Source: Pseudoflavonifractor sp. An85
GTDB lineage: Bacteria > Bacillota > Clostridia > Oscillospirales > Oscillospiraceae
DNA: 40,636 nucleotides
NCBI RefSeq assembly: GCF_002161235.1
Contig: NZ_NFHE01000023.1
Location: 1 to 40,636, forward strand
Direction: 5' to 3'
The notes under the pieces are model-generated. The model was given only the letters and a program-made list of their open reading frames with translations. It was not told where the DNA came from and made no database searches. Of the stretch, positions 25,523-32,220 are shown in pieces (within the stretch, counting starts at the first letter, position 1; every line of letters starts with the position of its first letter). Made by a program: the position numbers and the translations under genes.

Positions 25523-26728
25523 ATGGCAAAACGCAGAGCATCCGGGGACGGCATGGTGCGGAAACGGAATGGCCGCTGGGAGGGCCGTATGGTCATCGGC
25601 CATAAGGAAAACGGCGACCCCATCTTCCGTTACGTCTACGCCGATACCCAAAGAGAGTTAACAGCCAAACTGCGGCAGAACATCAGCGCCTATCAGGGCG
25701 TACATCTCACTGAGAAAAGTAACATGACCCTGTCCCAATGGTTGGACAAATGGCTGGACGAGTACATCTCAGCAAACATTCGCCCCAATACCTTAGATGG
25801 ATACCGGAGGGACTTGAACAACCATGTCAAACCATACCTAGGGGACAAGCCCCTGCTGAAACTCACAGGCAAAGACTTGAACACCCTCTACCAGAAGCTG
25901 CTGGAGCACGGACGCATGGACAAGCGGGGCAATCAGGGGCCGGGGCTGAGTCCCACCACCGTCCGTGGGATTCACAACACCCTTCATCACGCCTTGAAAA
26001 CCGCCGTAGATGAAGGTCTCCTCCCTGCCAACCCCGCCCATAAGGTAACACCCCCCAAGGTGGCTCATCGCACCAAAGGGATTCTGAACCACCACCAGCT
26101 GGATGCCTTCAAAGCGGTCATCCAAAAAGATTGGATATGGCGAGACTTCTTCTTCACGGAACTGACCACAGGTCTGCGGCGGGGTGAGTTGTGCGGCCTC
26201 CAATGGTCGGATTTCGACGAAGCATCCGGACACTTGAAGGTGCGCCGCACCATCCACCCCAGAAAAGGCGGCGGCGTGGAGGTAGGGGATACCAAGACCT
26301 ATGCGGGAACCAGGACCATCCTGCTCCCCTCCAGCACAGCTCAGATGCTGCGGGAGCGAAAGGCGTCCGCCCTATCCCAGTGGATCTTTCCCGATCCTCT
26401 CCGCCCAGAGCAACCTGTCTCTCCCTCCAAAGCATATCGGCGATTGAAAGAGCTGCTCCAAGAGGCGGGCTTGCCAGACATTCGCTTCCACGACCTCCGC
26501 CACACCTTTGCCACCCATGCCCTGTCCAGCGGTGTGGATGCCAAGACCTTGTCCGGGATTCTGGGCCACACCAAGGCCAGCTTCACCCTGGACACCTACA
26601 CCCATGTGACTGGGGAGATGCAGCGCAACGCCGCCGACATTGTGGGCGGCTTCCTGACAGAACTACTGGGAGAGGAGATGGAGCCATGGCAAAAAAGCGG
26701 AAACGTGGAGATGGCAGTCTCCACCTGA
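25523..26728 (+). CDS. tyrosine site-specific integrase 1
   Basis: 401 residues, Tn916/ICE type. Residues 8-55 are an AP2-like arm-binding domain (GDGMVRKRNGRWEGRMVIG). About 66-165 is a SAM-like core-binding domain (MTLSQWLDKWLDEYI). The catalytic domain has R219 (TGLRRGEL), H323 and R326 (HDLRHTFATHA), H349 (LGHTK) and the nucleophile Y359 (TLDTYTHV). All catalytic residues are present. The ATG at 25,523 follows AAGGAGG. It overlaps integrase 2 by 43 bases. It should catalyse integration and excision at a tRNA attachment site; which of tRNA-Val or tRNA-Thr cannot be told from sequence alone. Confidence 0.92.
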   Translation: MAKRRASGDGMVRKRNGRWEGRMVIGHKENGDPIFRYVYADTQRELTAKLRQNISAYQGVHLTEKSNMTLSQWLDKWLDEYISANIRPNTLDGYRRDLNNHVKPYLGDKPLLKLTGKDLNTLYQKLLEHGRMDKRGNQGPGLSPTTVRGIHNTLHHALKTAVDEGLLPANPAHKVTPPKVAHRTKGILNHHQLDAFKAVIQKDWIWRDFFFTELTTGLRRGELCGLQWSDFDEASGHLKVRRTIHPRKGGGVEVGDTKTYAGTRTILLPSSTAQMLRERKASALSQWIFPDPLRPEQPVSPSKAYRRLKELLQEAGLPDIRFHDLRHTFATHALSSGVDAKTLSGILGHTKASFTLDTYTHVTGEMQRNAADIVGGFLTELLGEEMEPWQKSGNVEMAVST

Positions 26729-28101
26729 GAAAGGATGGCCGATGGGAAGGGCGATACGTCATCGGCTACGACGACAACGGACGCCCCAAAACCAAAAACG
26801 TGCTGGCTAAAACCAAGGCAGAATGCGCAGCCAAACTGAAAGCCCTGAAAGAGGAAGTCCAGGAGGCAGCCCCCAAGTCACCTAAGGTGGACATGACCTT
26901 TGGGGCATGGTTGGATTACTGGTATCAGCAGTACTGCAAACCGGGCATTAAGCCCAAGACCCAGACCGACTATGAAAACCGCATCTATCAGCACATCATC
27001 CCGGAGTTGGGGCATATCCCCCTCTCCCAACTGACCCAAGGGGATCTCCAGCAGTTCTATCAACGGCTGAAACAAAACGGACGGCTGGCCCAAAGGGATC
27101 TGTACGGCCCCGGCCTGTCTGACCGAATGGTGAAAAGCTGCCATGTCACCTGCCGCATGGCACTGGACAAGGCCCTGGCTGAGGGCCTGATCCAGAAAAA
27201 TCCCGCCGCTGCCTGCAAAGTCCCCACCACCCGTCTCAGGGAGATGCAGGTGCTCACCGGAGAGGAGATCCAACACCTGCTGATTCAGGCCAAAGAGGAC
27301 GGGTGCTATGAGCTCCTGCTGCTGGAGCTGTCCACCGGCCTGCGCCGCGGGGAAATCCTGGCCCTCCAATGGGATGACCTGGATGTGCAGACGGGTGTAT
27401 TAAAGGTAGAGCGGCAGGTGCAGCGCATCCACAAGAAGCTGGTGGTCTCCCAGCCCAAGACCAAGGCCTCCAGCCGAAGCCTGGTTCTCCCCCGCCCCAT
27501 CCTCCACGTCCTACTACGGTATCGGGAAGGCAGCAGCTCCCGCTGGATGTTCCCCTCCCCCAAAAAGAAGGACTCCCCCTTAGACCCGGCAGCGGTACGA
27601 AAGAAGCTGTCCAAGGTATTGGAACGGGCGGGATGCAAACACGTCCGCTTCCACGACCTCCGCCATACCTTCGCCACCAACGCCCTGGAACATGGCATGG
27701 ACATCAAGACCTTATCCGCCATCATCGGCCATGTGTCCAGCGCCACGACACTGAACGTCTACGCCCATGTCAGCGATGAAATGCGCCAGAGAGCCGCTGA
27801 CCGCATCGACCGAGGGATTGCCGGGGTGGAGCCACCCCCCAATCCAAAGCCCAGCAGACCAGCCACAGCCGTCCCCTTCCAGGCGGTGAAGGGCAAATAC
27901 CGCAAGCCGGGAACCGGCTGTGTGACCCAGATCAACGACCACCTCTGGGAGGGACGCTACTCCCCCAAGGTCAACGGCAAGCGCATGGCCCGGAACATCT
28001 ACGCCCCCACGGAGGCGGAGTGTGAGGAGAAGCTGGCAACACTGATCACAGAGATGAAACAGGAACTGGCCCTCCTCCGAGCTAAGAAACCAGCAAGCTG
28101 A
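26686..28101 (+). CDS. tyrosine site-specific integrase 2 with extra C-terminal AP2-like domain
   Basis: 471 residues, homologous to integrase 1 and with catalytic residues at the same positions: R220, H323, R326, H349, Y359 (TTLNVYAHV). The N-terminal AP2-like arm-binding domain (GDGSLHLRKDGRWEGRYVIG, 8-55) is echoed after the catalytic domain by a second copy at 408-460 (TGCVTQINDHLWEGRY, NIYAPTEAECEEKL), joined by a Pro-rich linker. The usual family length is near 390-400, so the tail is an addition. GAGAGGAG lies seven bases before the ATG at 26,686, inside the end of integrase 1. It is the integrase nearest the intact tRNA-Val. Confidence 0.92.
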   Translation: MAKKRKRGDGSLHLRKDGRWEGRYVIGYDDNGRPKTKNVLAKTKAECAAKLKALKEEVQEAAPKSPKVDMTFGAWLDYWYQQYCKPGIKPKTQTDYENRIYQHIIPELGHIPLSQLTQGDLQQFYQRLKQNGRLAQRDLYGPGLSDRMVKSCHVTCRMALDKALAEGLIQKNPAAACKVPTTRLREMQVLTGEEIQHLLIQAKEDGCYELLLLELSTGLRRGEILALQWDDLDVQTGVLKVERQVQRIHKKLVVSQPKTKASSRSLVLPRPILHVLLRYREGSSSRWMFPSPKKKDSPLDPAAVRKKLSKVLERAGCKHVRFHDLRHTFATNALEHGMDIKTLSAIIGHVSSATTLNVYAHVSDEMRQRAADRIDRGIAGVEPPPNPKPSRPATAVPFQAVKGKYRKPGTGCVTQINDHLWEGRYSPKVNGKRMARNIYAPTEAECEEKLATLITEMKQELALLRAKKPAS

Positions 28102-28106
28102 GAAAA

Positions 28107-28143
28107 AGCCACCCTCCAGATAAAATACTCCTGGAGGGTGGCT
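28107..28143. terminator. bidirectional terminator after integrase 2
   Basis: AGCCACCCTCCAG (28,107-28,119) pairs perfectly with CTGGAGGGTGGCT (28,131-28,143). An A run on the left gives a U run for leftward transcripts. It separates the integrase from the convergent DUF2442 gene. Confidence 0.75.
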
Positions 28144-28161
28144 CTTGTATCAATATTTAAC

Positions 28162-28458
28162 TTAAATCGCTTCTCTGAGGGGATCCTCTACAATGGGACA
28201 GGCCTCATACAGCTGGCATGGGTCAAGATCAATACAGGTACAAGGATCTCGGTTTCCGTCCACATCCCACGCCACCGTATCGTTTAAGACGGTCAGCCGA
28301 TCCCGGAAGAAGTCGGCATCCTGCAAGGGTGCAAACACGCCACCCTTTTGCACCAGTGGGGATGCGTCCAGAAGCCGCACGGTGCCATCGTGAAAATAGA
28401 CGTAGACAGAGTAATTTTGTCCAGCCACAGCCTGGACAACCTTTGGGATCAACTCCAT
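28162..28458 (-). CDS. DUF2442-family protein
   Basis: 98 residues with the DUF2442 pattern: VVQAVAGQNYSVYVYFHDGTVRLLDASPL, then FFRDRLTVLNDTVAWDVDGNRDPCTCIDLDP. AAAGGAGG lies just before the ATG. DUF2442 genes are commonly paired with DUF4160 genes, as here (14 bases apart), and such pairs have been regarded as toxin-antitoxin-like; which partner does what is not settled by sequence. Position just inside the right attachment site suggests island maintenance. Confidence 0.8.
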   Translation of the reverse strand: MELIPKVVQAVAGQNYSVYVYFHDGTVRLLDASPLVQKGGVFAPLQDADFFRDRLTVLNDTVAWDVDGNRDPCTCIDLDPCQLYEACPIVEDPLREAI

Positions 28459-28472
28459 AGCGGCCTCCTTTC

Positions 28473-28733
28473 TCAGATCAGGGGGTTAATTCGATTCAGA
28501 GGCTTGGCATCCTTGGCCAATTCCCAGTTCTGCATCAGTTCGTCCCGATGCAGCTCACACCACGCCAGGACCAGCTTCAACTGCCGAGATGGAAGTGCGC
28601 CCCGAATCACACAAGCAGACTGAATGTCCACCAATGCTTTGTTCCCGGCGTATTCCGCATGAAAATGGGGAGGATTGTGGTCACTGTAAAACATGGTGAC
28701 CCTGATTCCATAGAACAGACTGATTTCCGGCAT
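28473..28733 (-). CDS. DUF4160-family protein
   Basis: 86 residues with the hallmark MPEISLFYGIRVTMFYSDHNPPHFHAEY of DUF4160, in which the HxPPHFH stretch is nearly invariant, followed by LVDIQ and a helical end (LKLVLAWCELHRDELMQNWEL). GAGGAGG precedes the ATG. First gene of a two-gene unit with DUF2442. Possibly a toxin-antitoxin-like or stress module; no nuclease motif is obvious apart from the histidine cluster. Confidence 0.82.
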   Translation of the reverse strand: MPEISLFYGIRVTMFYSDHNPPHFHAEYAGNKALVDIQSACVIRGALPSRQLKLVLAWCELHRDELMQNWELAKDAKPLNRINPLI

Positions 28734-28847
28734 CGTCAGCGCCTCCTCTCTTCATTCAGTATAGCAAACCAGAGGCATTTTTACAACCAAAATCGCCCCA
28801 TCAATTTGAATTTCTCTCTGATCTGGAATCAAAGCGTTATTTTTCCT

Positions 28848-28887
28848 GTCTGTGGCTAAACTGTGGTCAAAATGAATATGTGGTCAG
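28848..28887 (+). promoter_or_regulatory. cluster of candidate integrase arm-type sites, right end
   Basis: GTCTGTGGCT (28,848-28,857), TGTGGTCAA (28,862-28,870) and TGTGGTCAG (28,879-28,887), the last two spaced 17 bases apart. The same words occur at both left ends. Repeated sites next to an attachment core are what an AP2-like arm-binding domain would need. Confidence 0.45.
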
Positions 28888-28920
28888 AGCCCGTCCCGTG
28901 AATGGCAGAAAAAAGTAAAG

Positions 28921-28956
28921 AAAAACCGCCGTTTTCTCTCGAAAACAGCGGTTTTT
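28921..28956 (-). terminator. terminator of tRNA-Val
   Basis: Hairpin with a GTTTTC/GAAAAC inner stem and CCGC/GCGG outer stem flanked by A and T runs, immediately after the tRNA 3' end on the minus strand. Nearly identical to 117-149. Confidence 0.7.
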
Positions 28957-28957
28957 C

Positions 28958-29034
28958 TGGTGGACGATACAGGACTCGAACCTGTGACCCCCTGCACGTC
29001 AAGCAGGTGCTCATACCAGCTGAGCTAATCGTCC
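28958..29034 (-). tRNA. tRNA-Val (anticodon GAC)
   Basis: A complete 77-base tRNA read on the minus strand: acceptor GGACGAT pairs with ATCGTCC, D arm GCTC/GAGC, anticodon arm CCTGC-TTGACGT-GCAGG giving anticodon GAC, T arm ACAGG-TTCGAGT-CCTGT, discriminator A and encoded CCA (28,958-28,960). It is the intact side of the island integration: its 3' 47 bases recur at 152-198. A consensus promoter lies just upstream (29,057-29,085). Confidence 0.96.
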
Positions 29035-29056
29035 ATTTCTCTCACGGACGAATGCT

Positions 29057-29085
29057 ATTATACATAAACTCCCCCTTCTTGTCAA
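29057..29085 (-). promoter_or_regulatory. tRNA-Val promoter
   Basis: On the minus strand TTGACA (29,085-29,080), 17 bases, TATAAT (29,062-29,057), about 22 bases before the mature tRNA 5' end. Its -35 overlaps that of the divergent SDR promoter. Confidence 0.85.
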
Positions 29086-29107
29086 CACCTTTTTTTCATG
29101 ATATAAT
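29079..29107 (+). promoter_or_regulatory. SDR gene promoter
   Basis: TTGTCA (29,079-29,084), 17 bases, TATAAT (29,102-29,107). It shares the TTGTCAA heptamer with the leftward tRNA promoter, so the two are back to back. Confidence 0.8.
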
Positions 29108-29135
29108 TTTTTTATCTTTTCTTCGAGGTGATGGT

Positions 29136-29867
29136 ATGAAATACGCCCTGATCACCGGCGCTTCCGGCGGAATTGGCTCCGCCACAGCCCGGGCTTTTGC
29201 CCAGGCTGGATATGGCGTGGCCCTCCACGCCCACCGCAACCGTGAAAAACTACACACTCTCGCTCAGGAGCTCTCGCAGCTTGCCGTGCCGGTAGTGGAG
29301 GTATATGCAGATCTGTCCGATCCCAAACAGGCCAAGTCCATGGTTGACAATGTGTTAGAAAAATTTTGTCAACTTGACATTTTGGTTTGTTGCTCTGGCC
29401 TGTCCCATGTGGGGCTTGTCAGTGATATTGACCAAGAAAACTGGCGCAAACTCTTTGGGGTCAACGTGGATGGAATGCACTACTGCTGCCAAGCCGTGTT
29501 GCCCCATATGATCCACCGGAAAGAGGGCTGCATCCTCACCGTATCCTCCATGTGGGGACAGGTTGGGGCCTCCTGCGAGGTGGCCTATTCCGCCACAAAA
29601 GGTGCAGTAATCGCCTACACAAAAGCCTTGGCCCAAGAGGTCGGCCCCTCAAACATCCGGGTCAACTGCATTGCCCCCGGGGTGATTGCCACGGAAATGA
29701 ATGCCCATTTATCCTCTGAGGATATGGCTGCTCTGGCCGATGAAACCCCCTTGGGCCGCATTGGAACCCCCGAAGAGTGCGCAGCCTGCGCACTGTTTTT
29801 GGCCTCCGACGGGGCCTCCTTTGTCACCGGCCAGATGCTGGCTCCCAACGGAGGATTGGTGGTATAA
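29136..29867 (+). CDS. SDR-family oxidoreductase (FabG-like)
   Basis: 243 residues, a classical short-chain dehydrogenase/reductase. NAD(P)-binding TGASGGIG (7-14), VCCSG in place of NNAG (about 84-88), N110, S138, Y151 and K155 (YSATK) make up the complete catalytic set; IRVNCIAPGVIATEMN is the typical loop after the active site. FabG-like enzymes reduce 3-oxoacyl-ACP, but FabG clusters with other fab genes and this one stands alone, so its substrate is open. The ATG at 29,136 is chosen as the domain begins there; the frame is open upstream only through the tRNA. It is the first chromosomal gene right of the island. Confidence 0.9.
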   Translation: MKYALITGASGGIGSATARAFAQAGYGVALHAHRNREKLHTLAQELSQLAVPVVEVYADLSDPKQAKSMVDNVLEKFCQLDILVCCSGLSHVGLVSDIDQENWRKLFGVNVDGMHYCCQAVLPHMIHRKEGCILTVSSMWGQVGASCEVAYSATKGAVIAYTKALAQEVGPSNIRVNCIAPGVIATEMNAHLSSEDMAALADETPLGRIGTPEECAACALFLASDGASFVTGQMLAPNGGLVV

Positions 29868-29892
29868 AGACAAATGTCCGTCACTATGCAAC

Positions 29893-29932
29893 ACAATGAC
29901 CGTCCCACGTGGACGGTCATTGTTTATTTTTT
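29893..29932 (+). terminator. terminator after the SDR gene
   Basis: ACAATGACCGTCC (29,893-29,905) pairs with GGACGGTCATTGT (29,911-29,923), followed by TTTATTTTTT. Confidence 0.85.
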
Positions 29933-29934
29933 AG

Positions 29935-29971
29935 GTTGACAACTTTGCGCCCCAGGTCTATAATTGTCAAC
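29935..29971 (+). promoter_or_regulatory. livK promoter with an overlapping inverted repeat
   Basis: TTGACA (29,936-29,941), 17 bases, TATAAT (29,959-29,964): a perfect consensus promoter. The 8-base arms GTTGACAA (29,935-29,942) and TTGTCAAC (29,964-29,971) are exact inverted repeats that cover the -35 and the end of the -10, so a dimeric repressor bound there would block polymerase. The regulator is unknown. Confidence 0.75.
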
Positions 29972-30024
29972 AATCTTACCGGTGCTTGCAACGTGCTAAA
30001 TCGGTAAAATGGGAGGTTGTTGAA

Positions 30025-31179
30025 ATGAAAAAGAGAAATGTATGTGCAGTTGCCATGGCCGGCGCCATGTGCTTGAGCTTGCTGGCTGGCTGCGGCGGCG
30101 AGAGTGGAGATACCGCCGACAACGCATTTAAGATTGGTGTGATTGGCCCTCTCACTGGAGACAACGCCATCTACGGCAACGCCGTAAAGTATGGCGCTCA
30201 GATTGCTGTGGATGAGATCAACGCCCTGGGCGGTGACATCCAGCTGGCCCTGAAATCCGAGGACGACGTGGCCGCCGCTGATACATCCGTCAACGCTTAT
30301 AACACCCTGAAGGACTGGGGCATGCAGGTTCTGGTTGGACCCACCACCTCTGGCTCCTCCATCGCAGTGGCTTCCGAGGCCAATGCCGACCGCATGTTTA
30401 TGCTCACCCCCTCCGGCTCCTCTGCCGACATCACCGAGGGTAAGGATAACGTCTTCCAGGTCTGTTTCACGGACCCCAACCAGGGTACCGCTGCTGCTGA
30501 CTACATCTCCGAGAACATGCCGGACAGCAAGATTGCCATCATCTATCAGAATGATATCGACTACTCTCAGGGCATCCGCAACACCTTCGCTGCAGAGGCC
30601 AAGGAAAAGGGCTTGGAGATCGTCTCCGAGGGCACCTTTACCGCAGACACCGCCACCGACTTCTCCGTGCAGCTCACCGCTGCTCAGGCTGCCGGGGCAG
30701 ACCTGTTGTTCCTGCCCATCTACTATCAGGAGGCCTCCGTCATTCTCAACCAGGCCAAGACCATGGGCTTTGCTCCCACCGTCTTCGGTGTAGACGGCAT
30801 GGACGGCATCCTCACCCTTCCCGGCTTTGACACCTCTCTGGCCGAGGGTGTCATGCTCCTGACTCCCTTCTCCGCCGACGCTGAGGACGAGAAGACCCAG
30901 AACTTTGTCTCTGAGTACAAAGAGCGCTACGGCGAGGTTCCCAACCAGTTCGCTGCTGACGCCTACGACGCTGTGTACATCGTCTACGAGGGTCTGAAGG
31001 CCGCTGGCTGCACCGCCGATATGTCCTACGAAGACATCTGTGAGGCTCTGGTTGGCCAGATTACCACCATGACCTTTGACGGTCTCACTGGCGCGGACAT
31101 GACCTGGACCGCCACCGGCGAAGTGTCCAAGGCTCCCATGGCTGTGGTCATCGAAAACGGCACCTATGTGCTCCCCTAA
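30025..31179 (+). CDS. livK: branched-chain amino-acid ABC transporter substrate-binding lipoprotein
   Basis: 384 residues. A lipoprotein signal with lipobox LLAGC (Cys23) anchors it outside the membrane. The mature part is a type 1 periplasmic-binding fold: FKIGVIGPLTGDNAIYGNAVKYGAQIAVDEINALGG, VGPTTSGSSIAVASEANAD, and FAADAYDAVYIVYEGLKAAG, all typical of LivJ/LivK. It delivers Leu/Ile/Val or related amino acids to LivHMGF encoded next. GGGAGG precedes the ATG at 30,025. A hairpin terminator between livK and livH would let binding protein be made in excess. Exact ligand not determined. Confidence 0.93.
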   Translation: MKKRNVCAVAMAGAMCLSLLAGCGGESGDTADNAFKIGVIGPLTGDNAIYGNAVKYGAQIAVDEINALGGDIQLALKSEDDVAAADTSVNAYNTLKDWGMQVLVGPTTSGSSIAVASEANADRMFMLTPSGSSADITEGKDNVFQVCFTDPNQGTAAADYISENMPDSKIAIIYQNDIDYSQGIRNTFAAEAKEKGLEIVSEGTFTADTATDFSVQLTAAQAAGADLLFLPIYYQEASVILNQAKTMGFAPTVFGVDGMDGILTLPGFDTSLAEGVMLLTPFSADAEDEKTQNFVSEYKERYGEVPNQFAADAYDAVYIVYEGLKAAGCTADMSYEDICEALVGQITTMTFDGLTGADMTWTATGEVSKAPMAVVIENGTYVLP

Positions 31180-31207
31180 CCCCGCAATTTTCGGAAAACG
31201 CATCCAA

Positions 31208-31248
31208 GCCTGCCAGGAGAATTTCTCTCCTGGCAGGCACCCGCTTTT
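31208..31248 (+). terminator. partial terminator between livK and livH
   Basis: GCCTGCCAGGAGA (31,208-31,220) pairs with TCTCCTGGCAGGC (31,226-31,238); CTTTTTC follows six bases later. The offset T run suggests partial termination, fitting higher livK output. Confidence 0.7.
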
Positions 31249-31334
31249 TCTGTGGGAGGGGCAAGAGGCGTTGCCTCTGCCACGGAACAAGCGAGAAAGA
31301 GAATTGAGAAAAGAGAAATGAGGTGCCATTGCTT

Positions 31335-32210
31335 ATGACAGAATTCCTCAACTACCTCATCAGCGGCATCAGCTTGGGCAGCGTCTATGCCATCATCGCC
31401 CTGGGTTACACCATGGTGTACGGCATTGCCAAGATGCTGAACTTCGCCCACGGCGATGTCATCATGGTGGGAGGTTATGTGTCCTTTTGTGCTGTATTCT
31501 ACTTAGATCTTCCCGGCTGGCTGGCCACCATTTTGGCCATCATCGTATGTACGGTGCTGGGCGTGGTCATTGAAGGTCTGGCCTACAAGCCCCTGCGTCA
31601 GGCCGGAACCCTGGCCGTCCTCATCACCGCCATCGGCGTGAGCTACTTTCTGCAAAACGCCGCCCAGCTCATTTGGGGCACCAGCACCAAATCCTATGCC
31701 TCGGTGATGCCCGGCAACCTGGCCCTCGGCGGCGTCACCATCCCCTATATCTCCATCCTCACCATCGCTGCCTGTCTCATCATCATGGTGGTGCTCACCC
31801 AGTTCATCAACCGCAGCAAGCTGGGCAAGGCCATGCGAGCCTGTTCTGAGGATAAGGGTGCTGCTCAGCTCATGGGCATCCACGTCAACCGCACCATCTC
31901 CATGACCTTTGCCATTGGCTCCGCTCTGGCGGCCATCGCCGGTGTGTTGCTGTGTTCCTCCTACACCACTTTGAACCCCACCACCGGCTCCATGCCCGGC
32001 ATCAAAGCCTTCACCGCCGCTGTGTTTGGCGGTATCGGCTCCATCCCCGGGGCCTTCCTGGGCGGTATTTTGCTGGGCGTCATCGAATCCATGGCCAAGG
32101 CCTACCTGTCCTCCGCCCTGGCCAACTCCATCGTCTTTGCGGTGCTCATCATCGTGCTGCTGGTGCGGCCCGCCGGACTGCTGGGCAAATATGTGCCCGA
32201 GAAAGTGTGA
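31335..32210 (+). CDS. livH: branched-chain amino-acid ABC transporter permease LivH
   Basis: 291 residues, strongly hydrophobic, with the LivH opening LNYLISGISLGSVYAIIALGYTMVYGIAKMLNFAHGDVIMVGGY and the cytoplasmic EAA-like loop MRACSEDKGAAQLMGIHVNR that docks the ATPases. Length is usual. ATG 31,335 is ten bases after GAGGTG; a GTG at 31,323 is an alternative. It forms the membrane pore with LivM. Confidence 0.93.
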   Translation: MTEFLNYLISGISLGSVYAIIALGYTMVYGIAKMLNFAHGDVIMVGGYVSFCAVFYLDLPGWLATILAIIVCTVLGVVIEGLAYKPLRQAGTLAVLITAIGVSYFLQNAAQLIWGTSTKSYASVMPGNLALGGVTIPYISILTIAACLIIMVVLTQFINRSKLGKAMRACSEDKGAAQLMGIHVNRTISMTFAIGSALAAIAGVLLCSSYTTLNPTTGSMPGIKAFTAAVFGGIGSIPGAFLGGILLGVIESMAKAYLSSALANSIVFAVLIIVLLVRPAGLLGKYVPEKV

Positions 32211-32220
32211 GGTGGGAAGC

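Noticed and set aside
26191-26685. Extension of the integrase 2 frame into integrase 1
   Set aside because: It is out of frame with integrase 1's clear coding sequence; the ATG at 26,686 has a good ribosome-binding site and begins the AP2-like domain.
28902-29135. N-terminal extension of the SDR frame through the tRNA-Val gene
   Set aside because: The first 78 codons read across the antisense of the tRNA and its terminator; the SDR fold begins at the ATG at 29,136, which has its own promoter.
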